Below are positions 1 through 6,973 of a stretch of DNA of 12,881 nucleotides, one piece after another. The position numbers and the translations under genes are program-made. Source of the stretch: Bacillota bacterium (GTDB lineage Bacteria; Bacillota; Clostridia; DSM-8532); the NCBI GenBank assembly GCA_023410885.1, contig JAEYPI010000075.1, positions 1 to 12,881 of the forward strand, written 5' to 3'. The notes beneath the pieces were generated by a model. The model was not told where the DNA came from, did no database searches, and worked only from the letters and a program-made list of their open reading frames with translations. Numbering within the stretch: position 1 is the first letter of the stretch; each line of letters opens with the position of its first letter.

Positions 1-841
1 CACGACGACCCATGGCCTTGAGCATGGCATCCGAAATGTGCTGAATGGGAATGTCCAGATATTTGCACAGCTTGGGATTAGTGCGCATTTCTTCAATGAG
101 CGCCTCATCGATAAGCTCAGGATAGCAATACAGGAGTCTGATACGAGCAAGCCCCTCGACCTTGCTCAAAGCTTGAACAAGTGCAACCAGACTTTTCTGT
201 CCATAGATGTCAGTACCATATCGCGTGACATCCTGAGCCACAAGAATAAGCTCAGATTTACCCTGATTGACTAAAGCCTTTGCTTCCCGGACGATATTTT
301 CAATGGTTCTGCTCCTGTAATCCCCTCTTAAATAGGGAATGATGCAATAGGTACACCGATTGCTGCAGCCCTCGGCTATTTTTAAATAGGCATAGGGCTT
401 GTCATCGGTTACCAGTCGTGTCAGCTCCATGTAATCCACTGTATTGGGAAGCTTGCAGTATATTTCCTGGTCAGGATTATCGTTTTCCAAACGTGCTCTG
501 ATGATATCAGGCATTTCCCCGATGCTGCCTGTACCTACCACCACATCGACTTCAGGGATTTCTTTTAATATATCCGCCTTATATCGCTCAGCCATGCAGC
601 CTGTCACAATTAAAGTATTCAGTCGCCCTGTTTCTTTATAGCGGGCAGCTTCCAAAATGCTCATGACCGCTTCTTCCTTGGCATCGCCAATAAAGGAACA
701 GGTGTTGACGATGATGGTATCCGCCTGATCGTGCTGAGAAGTCAATTCAAAGCCTGCATCCTGCAAAGAGCCTAGCATAATCTCGCTGTCAACCAGATTT
801 TTAGGGCATCCCAAGGAAACAAGGCCAATTTTATGCTTCAA
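1..841 (-). CDS. rimO: Ribosomal protein S12 methylthiotransferase RimO (C-terminus cut by window edge)
   Basis: Radical SAM enzyme that adds a methylthio group to the conserved aspartate of ribosomal protein S12, using two iron-sulfur clusters. The first 280 codons are visible. The N-terminal UPF0004 domain opens with SLGCPKNLVDSE, the RimO signature that separates it from MiaB. Its three cluster-binding cysteines are C12, C48 (NTCSFIGDA) and C82 (TGCMAERY). The radical SAM motif CxxxCxxC is C159, C163 and C166 (GCSNRCTYCIIPY). The family is usually about 440 residues, so the end of the radical SAM domain and the TRAM domain lie outside the window. The start is TTG at 841-839, nine bases after AGGAGG; no ATG in frame fits. 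It is the last gene in the window, 154 bases downstream of ppk with a palindrome between, so it may have its own promoter. Identity is firm. Confidence 0.95.
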   Translation of the reverse strand, partial: MKHKIGLVSLGCPKNLVDSEIMLGSLQDAGFELTSQHDQADTIIVNTCSFIGDAKEEAVMSILEAARYKETGRLNTLIVTGCMAERYKADILKEIPEVDVVVGTGSIGEMPDIIRARLENDNPDQEIYCKLPNTVDYMELTRLVTDDKPYAYLKIAEGCSNRCTYCIIPYLRGDYRSRTIENIVREAKALVNQGKSELILVAQDVTRYGTDIYGQKSLVALVQALSKVEGLARIRLLYCYPELIDEALIEEMRTNPKLCKYLDIPIQHISDAMLKAMGRR

Positions 842-850
842 TGATTGGGT

Positions 851-856
851 CCTCCT
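851..856 (-). promoter_or_regulatory. Ribosome binding site that fixes the rimO TTG start
   Basis: AGGAGG on the minus strand lies nine bases before the TTG at 841. An upstream GTG at 863-861 is out of frame with rimO, so this site selects the TTG. Confidence 0.8.
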
Positions 857-864
857 AACACACC

Positions 865-879
865 TATTGGTGCACAATA
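865..879. promoter_or_regulatory. Small palindrome in the rimO leader
   Basis: TATTG-GTGCA-CAATA has perfect 5-base arms. It lies between the candidate -10 and the rimO ribosome binding site. It could be an operator or a small RNA hairpin, or chance; nothing else supports a function. Confidence 0.25.
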
Positions 880-890
880 ATTCATTCTAT

Positions 891-899
891 ACTATAGCA
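891..899 (-). promoter_or_regulatory. Candidate extended -10 promoter for rimO
   Basis: The minus strand reads TGC-TATAGT, an extended -10 element (TGn plus TATAAT-like hexamer), 50 bases before the rimO start. An overlapping TATAGA lies at 891-886. The -35 position is T-rich and poor. It would let rimO be transcribed separately from ppx-ppk. Confidence 0.4.
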
Positions 900-907
900 C
901 AATCCCA

Positions 908-924
908 CCCTCTAAAAAAGAGGG
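908..924. repeat. Short hairpin next to the compound palindrome
   Basis: CCCTCT and AGAGGG form a 6-base-pair stem with a five-base loop of A on the plus strand (T on the minus strand). No T-tract follows on the minus strand, so it is not a convincing terminator by itself. AATCCC (901-906) and GGGATT (922-927) give an alternative pairing. Confidence 0.4.
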
Positions 925-930
925 ATTAAG

Positions 931-996
931 GGAGTCAGGGGACGGTTCTTTGACTCCTTTGATTCGGAGGAGTCAGAGAACCGTCCCCCTGACTCC
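931..996. repeat. Compound palindromic element (REP/MITE-like) abutting ppk
   Basis: Two near-identical units, 931-957 (27 bases) and 969-996 (28 bases), lie in inverted orientation around an 11-base spacer. They pair over their whole length except for one extra base in the G-run and one G-T pair (T950/G976). Each unit is itself bounded by the 7-base inverted repeat GGAGTCA/TGACTCC around a core ending ACGGTTCT. The right edge, base 996, is the final G of the ppk stop codon on the minus strand. Such nested design is typical of dispersed palindromic elements mobilised in trans by REP-associated tyrosine transposases; that assignment is inference. In RNA it would fold into a long hairpin that could protect or end the ppx-ppk transcript, although no U-tract follows directly. 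Confidence 0.75.
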
Positions 997-3122
997 TAAT
1001 GGGGGCTGGTGCGGGGCTTAAAAAGGATATCCTCGCTGCGGAGATTTTCTGTTTTGGCTCTTTCTGTTGCCAGATTAGCGAAATAATCCTGGGCATTGAG
1101 GGGATTTATGCCCTTACGTGCGCCTACTTTTTTATACTGCCCGCTTTCATTTTGAATACGGGCCTTCACATTATCCTGGAGATAAAGCTCCAGAATATTG
1201 GTAATCCGCACTTTGACATCCTTATCTTCAATGGGTACAAGCAGCTCCACCCGCCGGTCCAAATTGCGTTCCATCAAATCAGCACTTGAAAGGTAGACTT
1301 CCCGGTTCCCATCGTTCCAAAAGCTGTATATACGGCTATGCTCCAGATACCGGCCCACAATACTCTTAACTATGATGTTCTCACTGACCCCCGGCAAGCC
1401 CGGTCTTAAGCTACAGGTGCCCCGTATCAGAAGCTCAATCTTAACACCGGCCTGAGAAGCTCTATACAGCTTCTCGATGATAACCGGGTCCACCAGGGAA
1501 TTAAACTTGGCCTTGATCCCGGCTGCTTTTCCGGCAAGGGCATTGTTCATCTCTCGCTCAATAAGACTCACAAACTTATTTCTGAGCATCGTAGGCGCCA
1601 TAACAAGTTTATTAAGACGAGGCCGCTCGGTATAGCCTGAAAGCGCATTAAAGACTGTAGAAGCATCCTCCCCTATATATTTATTGCAGGTTAAAAGCCC
1701 AAGATCGGTATAGATCTTGGCAGTTACATCGTTGTAATTGCCCGTACTCATATGGACATAGCGATTGATGCCATCGTCCTCCATACGGACAATAAGGGTT
1801 ATTTTGCAATGGGTCTTTAGCCCCACAAGACCGTAAATAACATGGCAGCCCGCTTTTTCCAAGCTCTTGGCCCAATGGATATTGTTTTCTTCATCAAATC
1901 TTGCTTTAAGCTCTACCAGCACGGTAACCTGCTTACCTAAGTCGGCAGCCTCAGCCAAAGCCTTAACAATAGGTGATTTTCCGCTTATTCGATATAGGGT
2001 TTGCTTGATGGCAAGCACCCTGGGATCCCGTGCTGCCGTACGAATCATATTGACAATGGGGTCAAAGGACTCGTAGGGGTGATGAAGCAGAATATCTTTT
2101 TCCCTAATGGCTTCAAAGATATTGTCCTTACCTAAAAGCTCCGCAGGCATTTGTGGGTTGTAAACAGGGTATTTCAATTCATCAAACCCTTCTATCCCAT
2201 AGAGCTTGGAAAGAAGTGTCAGGTCAACCGGCCCTTCGGCCTCAAAAACAAACTCCTCTTGGATCTCCAATCGGTCTTTAAGAATTGTTACGAGATCGCT
2301 GCAAGCGTCATGGGAGATTTCCATACGCACCGTTTGACCCCATCTTCTCTGTTTGATGGATTTTTCTATTTTGAGCAGCAAGTCCTCAGCTTCATCTTCA
2401 TCTATAGCCAAGTCCCCATTACGTGTAATGCGATAGACACAGGTAGCTTTAATGGTTTTCCCTGTGAACAAGCGGTCAATAAAAAGCGTAATAACATCCT
2501 CTAAAAAGATGAAAGCCTTCTCCTCATCTCCTTGGTCTGAAAGCTCCACTAGCCTGGAAAACATGGAAGGGACCTGGATGGTAGCGAATATATCGTCATT
2601 CCCGGCTTCACTGTTCTCGACCAGAACGCCGATATTAATGGCTTTATTCTGTATCCAAGGGAAGGGGCGGCCGGAATCAACGGCCATGGGGGTCAGGACA
2701 GGGTAAATGATATGGTCAAAGTATTCGGATAAGTAGGAGCGCTGGGTCTGACTGAGGGCCTTTAGCGGTACAAACCGTATCCCTTGCTTTTTAAGTGCCG
2801 GCACCAGTTTTTTATTCCATAATTTGTACTCATCCCTTACCATGTCCTGAACTCGCTTTGCAATGGGAAGCAGTTGAGCTTCCGGGGCCAGGCCAGCGCA
2901 ATCCGGTCTATTAAAGCCTGCATTGATTTGATCATACAGCGAACCCACTCGGACCATAAAAAATTCATCCAGATTAGAGTTCACAATTCCAAGGAATTTG
3001 AGTCTTTCCAAAAGCGGATTCATAGGGTCATCAGTCTCGTCCAGCACCCGCTGATTAAACTCTAGCCAAGACAGTTCCCGGTTAATATAATACTCAGGAT
3101 TGGATAAATCCACTAATTCCAT
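996..3122 (-). CDS. ppk: Polyphosphate kinase 1
   Basis: Reversibly moves the gamma-phosphate of ATP onto polyphosphate. The 708-residue product has normal length for PPK1 and all its domains: N-terminal domain from about residue 10 (NRELSWLEFNQRVL), head domain to about 310, then the two phospholipase-D-like catalytic domains. The autophosphorylated histidine is H438 in GLKTHCK, and the second catalytic histidine is H595 in RYLEHSR. Both are offset by three from H435 and H592 of the E. coli enzyme. Other conserved blocks are HHPYESF (347-353), STGNYND (459-465) and YLSSADLMERNLDRR (610-624). The ATG start follows GGAG by seven bases and lies 13 bases after the ppx-like gene, so the two are co-transcribed. 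The stop codon touches a compound palindrome. Identity is firm. Confidence 0.97.
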   Translation of the reverse strand: MELVDLSNPEYYINRELSWLEFNQRVLDETDDPMNPLLERLKFLGIVNSNLDEFFMVRVGSLYDQINAGFNRPDCAGLAPEAQLLPIAKRVQDMVRDEYKLWNKKLVPALKKQGIRFVPLKALSQTQRSYLSEYFDHIIYPVLTPMAVDSGRPFPWIQNKAINIGVLVENSEAGNDDIFATIQVPSMFSRLVELSDQGDEEKAFIFLEDVITLFIDRLFTGKTIKATCVYRITRNGDLAIDEDEAEDLLLKIEKSIKQRRWGQTVRMEISHDACSDLVTILKDRLEIQEEFVFEAEGPVDLTLLSKLYGIEGFDELKYPVYNPQMPAELLGKDNIFEAIREKDILLHHPYESFDPIVNMIRTAARDPRVLAIKQTLYRISGKSPIVKALAEAADLGKQVTVLVELKARFDEENNIHWAKSLEKAGCHVIYGLVGLKTHCKITLIVRMEDDGINRYVHMSTGNYNDVTAKIYTDLGLLTCNKYIGEDASTVFNALSGYTERPRLNKLVMAPTMLRNKFVSLIEREMNNALAGKAAGIKAKFNSLVDPVIIEKLYRASQAGVKIELLIRGTCSLRPGLPGVSENIIVKSIVGRYLEHSRIYSFWNDGNREVYLSSADLMERNLDRRVELLVPIEDKDVKVRITNILELYLQDNVKARIQNESGQYKKVGARKGINPLNAQDYFANLATERAKTENLRSEDILFKPRTSPH

Positions 3123-3135
3123 GATCTTTCTCCAT

Positions 3136-4692
3136 CTATTCTAAAAGTTTGTTTTTAATTTGCAGGGCTGTTTCTATACCGAATACCTCAGTAAAAAGCT
3201 CCGCTTTCATCTGGAAGGTCCATTGCTCCAGAACGAATTCTTCTGACACCTCGCCCTTTATGACGAACCGGCCCTCTTTAATATCCATACTCAATATCTT
3301 CAGCTTCTGTTTATGGCTGGTATCCAAAGCATCAGCAATACGAATAATGGCAATCAGCTTCATTGCGGTAATTTTGTCTTTTGTACTCAGCTTATTGATA
3401 CCGGAGCTGTCAAAGCTCGGTGCCTCATGGCTGTGATAACGTGCGACTGATGCCACTATGGAAAGTTCATCATCGGAGAGGCCAATGATCTGAGCGGCAT
3501 TGATGATATTATAGGAATACACATAGTGGGGATCAGAACCGATATATTTGCCGGTATCATGTAAAAGGGCTGCGATTTGAAGCAGAAACCTGGCCCTTTT
3601 CATAAGGCCATGAATGGAGGCCATCCGGTCAAAGACCATGAGGGAGGCCTCCTCCACAAATTCGCTGTGCTTTTTATTGTATTTATACCGCTCGGCCAAC
3701 TTTCTGACATAGGATAAAATATCCTGGTTGAAATCCATTTTATTTTCTTTCTTTTCGTGAGCATTAACACGCTCCACAATCATTCCATCCACCAAAGAAA
3801 CATTGGGAATGACCATTTTTTTATGGCTTGTTTTCTCAAAAAATTTCCGTATAAGAATAAGCGCAGGAACAAAAAGCTCCGCTTCTGCCAGTGAAATGCC
3901 ATACTTCTCGGTAATGGATTGATTGGTCATGGTGAGGATTTCGTTGTAAATCGTATCAAAATGCTGTTTATCCAAGGTCATAACCTTCAGGGGTGACAGC
4001 AGCCCGAGAACAGTCAAGAGCTGTTCAAACTCGGCGCTTACCAGCACAAAGTTAGTGACCTCGTTGGAGCTCTTTAAATATTCCACGTTTTCAATATGAG
4101 CTTCAATATATTCTTCTAAAACCTTGGAAAATTTGAGTGTATGCTTTTCCAGCTTCGCGATGGACTCCTTAATACGCAGCGCCCCTAATTTTAAGTTCTG
4201 GCTTGAAACCAACAAATTGCTTTCAGACAAAAGAAGCTGAATACTTCCGGCGCTTATATTGAGAATGAGGGTTGGCTCTTGGCTTTTAATGGCTTGACTA
4301 TTTTGAAGCTGCCACTTAATGGCCTTATAGGTCAAAAATTTCTCCTGTGAGTTATTAATGATCTCCACATCAAACCCGGTGAGAAGCCGAATACGATCAA
4401 TCATAAAATCCCGGTTCGAGGCCTCTCTAATCGCACTAGTGGCCACAATGCGCCACTCCTTCACACCGTAGTCCGTCATAAGACGCTTAAAGCCCTGAAT
4501 CGCCTCACAGGTTTTCTTTACCGATTCAAAGCTAAGCTTTCCGTCATTAAAGGTGTCCCGACCCAAGGGAATGAGCAGATCTGCTACTTCCAGCGTTCTA
4601 AATTCACCTTCATGGTTAGTCTCAACGATTTTCATCTTAAGTTTATGTGAGCCGATATCAATAGCTGCGAAAAGCTTGGGATGTCGATTCAT
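3136..4692 (-). CDS. Ppx/GppA family protein with C-terminal HD domain; polyphosphatase motifs degenerate
   Basis: Residue numbers count from the TTG at 4701, three codons above the chosen start. The N-terminal half (about 8-310) is an actin-like Ppx/GppA domain: AAIDIGSHKLKM (12-23) and ATSAIREASN (87-96) are recognisable. Other motifs are altered. The usual DxGSN has H for N; the region normally SGxEEA reads NNSQEK (116-121); and the phosphate loop normally DIGGGSxEL reads NISAGSIQL (148-156). The C-terminal half (about 325-510) is an HD domain with its likely metal ligands present: H345, H381-D382 (LLHDTGK) and D457 (IADALD). The family degrades polyphosphate or pppGpp, and the place just before ppk fits polyphosphate control. 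The changed motifs raise the possibility of a weak or regulatory ASKHA half with the HD part active. ATG 4692 is preferred because AGGAG lies nine bases before it but touches the upstream TTG. Confidence 0.85.
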   Translation of the reverse strand: MNRHPKLFAAIDIGSHKLKMKIVETNHEGEFRTLEVADLLIPLGRDTFNDGKLSFESVKKTCEAIQGFKRLMTDYGVKEWRIVATSAIREASNRDFMIDRIRLLTGFDVEIINNSQEKFLTYKAIKWQLQNSQAIKSQEPTLILNISAGSIQLLLSESNLLVSSQNLKLGALRIKESIAKLEKHTLKFSKVLEEYIEAHIENVEYLKSSNEVTNFVLVSAEFEQLLTVLGLLSPLKVMTLDKQHFDTIYNEILTMTNQSITEKYGISLAEAELFVPALILIRKFFEKTSHKKMVIPNVSLVDGMIVERVNAHEKKENKMDFNQDILSYVRKLAERYKYNKKHSEFVEEASLMVFDRMASIHGLMKRARFLLQIAALLHDTGKYIGSDPHYVYSYNIINAAQIIGLSDDELSIVASVARYHSHEAPSFDSSGINKLSTKDKITAMKLIAIIRIADALDTSHKQKLKILSMDIKEGRFVIKGEVSEEFVLEQWTFQMKAELFTEVFGIETALQIKNKLLE

Positions 4693-4701
4693 TAATGGCA
4701 A

Positions 4702-4709
4702 CTCCTTTT
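4702..4709 (-). promoter_or_regulatory. Ribosome binding site that decides the ppx-like start
   Basis: AAAAGGAG ends directly at the TTG of 4701 but is nine bases before ATG 4692. The spacing supports the ATG and a product three residues shorter than the longest frame. Confidence 0.7.
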
Positions 4710-4748
4710 AATTCGCAATAAAACTGTCTATTTGATCCTAATACCACG

Positions 4749-4780
4749 AAAAAAGCAGGTTTAAACTAAAAAACCTGCCT
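4749..4780 (-). terminator. Intrinsic terminator after serA
   Basis: On the minus strand GCAGGTTT (4778-4771) pairs with AAACCTGC (4762-4755), an 8-base-pair stem with an 8-base loop. It is followed at once by six T (4754-4749). It lies 112 bases after the serA stop and separates serA from the ppx-ppk operon. The 57 bases between its end and the ppx-like start show no clear promoter, so ppx-ppk may use a weak promoter there or read-through. Confidence 0.88.
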
Positions 4781-4839
4781 TTAACATTATTGTATGCGAT
4801 ATATCATCAAAATAACTTTTCTAGTACCCCAGAGATTTC

Positions 4840-4862
4840 CCTACCCCTATAACTTAGGTAGG
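4840..4862. repeat. Small inverted repeat in the serA 3' region
   Basis: CCTACC (4840-4845) and GGTAGG (4857-4862) form a 6-base-pair stem with an 11-base loop between the serA stop and its terminator. It has no T-tract. It may be a minor structure of the transcript end, or chance. Confidence 0.3.
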
Positions 4863-4892
4863 ATTTTTGAGGCCTTGCTTACTAAACCATCC

Positions 4893-6497
4893 TTAAAAAT
4901 TCAGCTTGGAGACCTTCAGTATCCCTTCCATGCCCCGAAGCTTTTCAAGCAGCTCATTGGATACTTCACTGTCAACACTGACAAAGGATACGGCCTTGTC
5001 TTCCTTGGTGCTGCGACTCCATTGCATGGCTGCAATATTGATATTGTTCGCTCCAAGGAGGGTTCCCACCTTACCGATAATACCGGGAACATCCCTGTTC
5101 TGAAGGGCCAGCACATAACGGGTGGGCTCAAAGTCCATGGTATAGCCAAAGAAATCGACAATACGGATGGAATCCTTGGCAAAGACCGTACCGGATACCG
5201 AAATCTCTTTATTTTTACGGAAGAACTTAACCGTTATTAGGTTGGTGTATTTCTCAAGAAGACTGGATTTGCTCTCCACAAGCTCCACACCCATTTCGCT
5301 CAGCTTAAGCCGGGCGTTGACATAATTAACCTCCGATTGACTGATAACAGACAAGAAACCCTTCACAATAGCCAAGGTGATAGGTTTAGTCGGCTTATCA
5401 ACCAAATCTCCGCTATAGACAACCTCGATTTTATTGACTCTTTCTTTTTCAGCCTGATAGTAAATGGCACCAAGCTTTTCGCCAAGGCTTATATAAGGCT
5501 TAAGCTCGTTTAAATCACCTGAAATGGGAGGCATATTAACGGCTGGCACTAATTCACCATTTAAAACAGCTTCTACATTCTTGGATACGTCCAGAGAACA
5601 GTTTAAATTGGCTTCCTTTGTGGATGCGCCCAAATGAGGCGTCATAATGACCTGATCCAAATCCAGGAGAGGATTCCAGTATTCCTGATCTTCCGGGGCT
5701 TTGTTGAAGTTAGGCTCAACCTCTTGAACGTCAAGAGCAGCGCCTGCCACATGGCCTGATACAATCGCGTTATAAAGGGCCTGTTCATCAATCATGCCAC
5801 CACGGGCAACATTGACAATGCGGACACCCTTTTTGCATAGGGCCAGCTCCCGTTCTCCAATAAGGTTCTTGCTTTCAGGGCTCTTGGGAATATGGATGGT
5901 AATGAGATCGGCAATCTGTAAAAGCTCGTCCAATGTTTCAACACGGGTAATACCTAGTTGGGTCACCCGCTCATCGGTAAGATAAGGGTCATAGCCCACT
6001 ACCTTCATTCCTGCGCCAACAAGCTTCTTGGCCACAATTGAACCAATTTTGCCAAGACCAATAACCCCGGCAGTTTTACCGTCAAGCTCCTCACCGACGA
6101 ACTTATTTCTACGAAAATCCTTGTTTTTAGCAGCATGATAGGCTTGAGCAACATTTCTAAAAACTGCATAGATCAAGGCCACACTCATTTCGGCCGCAGC
6201 CATGGTATTTCCTTCAGGTGTATTGACTACAGTGATCCCTCTTCGGGTACAGGCTTCCACATCGATATTGTCCACACCGTTTCCGGCACGCCCCGCAACT
6301 TTTAGGTTAGTAGCTCTGTCAATAATATCCTTTTTAACCTTTGTAGCACTGCGTACGATGATGGCGTCATACTGATCGATAACATTAAGTAACTCTTCAT
6401 GAGAAATACCAAAAGGCGTATCGACCTCAAAACCTTTGCTCTTTAAATATTCAATACCATTGGATGCCATTTTGTCTGTCACAATAATTTTTGCCAT
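4893..6497 (-). CDS. serA: D-3-phosphoglycerate dehydrogenase
   Basis: Oxidises 3-phosphoglycerate to 3-phosphohydroxypyruvate with NAD, the first step of serine and so glycine synthesis. Residues are numbered from the ATG at 6503. The substrate domain is split (about 1-100 and 290-320) around a Rossmann domain with GLGKIG (149-154). The catalytic residues are R234 (NVARGGMID), E263 (EVEP) and H290 (MTPHLGAS). Two regulatory domains follow: an intervening domain (about 325-455) and a C-terminal ACT domain (about 462-536, QNRDVPGIIGKVG), where serine usually binds as feedback inhibitor. At 534 residues it is the long form of the enzyme. The second ATG, 6497, is chosen because AGGAGG is seven bases before it but only one base from the first. 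It is preceded by a tandem glycine riboswitch and followed by an intrinsic terminator, so it appears monocistronic. Confidence 0.96.
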   Translation of the reverse strand: MAKIIVTDKMASNGIEYLKSKGFEVDTPFGISHEELLNVIDQYDAIIVRSATKVKKDIIDRATNLKVAGRAGNGVDNIDVEACTRRGITVVNTPEGNTMAAAEMSVALIYAVFRNVAQAYHAAKNKDFRRNKFVGEELDGKTAGVIGLGKIGSIVAKKLVGAGMKVVGYDPYLTDERVTQLGITRVETLDELLQIADLITIHIPKSPESKNLIGERELALCKKGVRIVNVARGGMIDEQALYNAIVSGHVAGAALDVQEVEPNFNKAPEDQEYWNPLLDLDQVIMTPHLGASTKEANLNCSLDVSKNVEAVLNGELVPAVNMPPISGDLNELKPYISLGEKLGAIYYQAEKERVNKIEVVYSGDLVDKPTKPITLAIVKGFLSVISQSEVNYVNARLKLSEMGVELVESKSSLLEKYTNLITVKFFRKNKEISVSGTVFAKDSIRIVDFFGYTMDFEPTRYVLALQNRDVPGIIGKVGTLLGANNINIAAMQWSRSTKEDKAVSFVSVDSEVSNELLEKLRGMEGILKVSKLNF

Positions 6498-6503
6498 AGC
6501 CAT

Positions 6504-6511
6504 ACCTCCTT
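6504..6511 (-). promoter_or_regulatory. Ribosome binding site that decides the serA start
   Basis: AAGGAGGT directly abuts ATG 6503, which is too close. It is correctly placed, seven bases from its AGGAGG core, for ATG 6497. Confidence 0.75.
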
Positions 6512-6519
6512 AATTCTTG

Positions 6520-6536
6520 TGAAGCTGTAAGCTTCA
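6520..6536. repeat. Hairpin just before the serA ribosome binding site
   Basis: TGAAGCT-GTA-AGCTTCA is a perfect 7-base-pair stem with a three-base loop, eight bases upstream of the serA ribosome binding site. It lies in the leader after the riboswitch terminator. A role in translation or mRNA stability is possible but unproven. Confidence 0.4.
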
Positions 6537-6609
6537 AAATGTTTTATCGTTGCAAGATTGTATCCTCATCCTTCGTTCGGATCTATTCTTAGTTGCTTTG
6601 AATGATATT

Positions 6610-6637
6610 AAAAAAAGCCAAACCTTTTATGTTTGAC
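6610..6637 (-). terminator. Intrinsic terminator of the serA leader (riboswitch expression platform)
   Basis: On the minus strand GTCAAAC (6637-6631) pairs with GTTTGGC (6623-6617), with one wobble pair and a 7-base loop, followed by seven T (6616-6610). It lies about 65 bases after the second glycine aptamer and about 110 bases before serA. This is where a transcription-attenuating riboswitch would act. Confidence 0.8.
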
Positions 6638-6703
6638 CTCCACAAGAGTCCTTTAGCAACGATAACAACGAAGCTAGAGCATGATTTCTCATGCCAAAAT
6701 GTT

Positions 6704-6890
6704 GCTCTGTCCTTTTGCCTGAGAGAGTCATCCGGAAACAGCTTTCGCCTTTCATCAGATTTGCCCCTTCGGCGCCAACATCGGTCTCTCCAGAGGTCCG
6801 TCAGGCCAAGGTCTTCTTTACCTGAGAGATTTACTCCTTCGGTGTGCTTTCTTTCAGCCGCTCTCCCTAAGCCCTCATCCGGTTATGAAA
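6704..6890 (-). promoter_or_regulatory. Tandem glycine riboswitch upstream of serA
   Basis: Two consecutive glycine aptamers can be read on the minus strand. Aptamer 1 (about 6885-6805) has GGAGAG (6866-6861), CACCGAAGGAG (6844-6834) and CTCTCAGGTAAA (6828-6817). Aptamer 2 (about 6800-6707) has GGAGAGACCG (6791-6782), GCCGAAGGGGCAA (6773-6761) and the hallmark CTCTCAGGCAAAAGGACAG (6725-6707). These are the conserved core segments of the gcvT-type glycine RNA, in order and duplicated. A promoter lies just upstream, and an intrinsic terminator and serA just downstream. Glycine riboswitches usually turn genes on when glycine is present and mostly control glycine cleavage or transport; control of serine synthesis is less usual. 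The direction of regulation cannot be read from the sequence alone. Confidence 0.93.
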
Positions 6891-6935
6891 TTATTGCCTA
6901 ATTCGATAAATCCCAACCTCATTAAGGTTATGATT

Positions 6936-6964
6936 ATGATAACTCTTTAGTTGATAAAAATCAA
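6936..6964 (-). promoter_or_regulatory. Sigma-A-type promoter for the riboswitch-serA transcript
   Basis: TTGATT (6964-6959) and TATCAT (6941-6936) are separated by 17 bases on the minus strand. The expected start near 6929 places the first aptamer about 40 bases into the RNA. This arrangement fits a leader that begins with the riboswitch. Confidence 0.65.
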
Positions 6965-6973
6965 GTGATTCAT

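Noticed and set aside
1..841. Assigning the left-edge radical SAM gene to MiaB or MtaB instead of RimO
   Set aside because: The N-terminal SLGCPKNLVDSE block is the RimO form; the tRNA-modifying relatives have different sequences there.
931..996. Calling the compound palindrome a standard Rho-independent terminator of ppk
   Set aside because: No T-run follows the stem on the minus strand; the nearest T-rich stretch belongs to a separate small hairpin. A terminator role stays possible but is not supported enough to label it so.
4794..5240. Open frame of 148 codons on the plus strand over the serA 3' end
   Set aside because: Mostly antisense to the SerA ACT domain, with no ribosome binding site or family likeness.
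6602..6901. Open frame of 99 codons on the plus strand over the riboswitch
   Set aside because: It coincides with the minus-strand glycine riboswitch and terminator, whose conserved segments explain the sequence better than a peptide.
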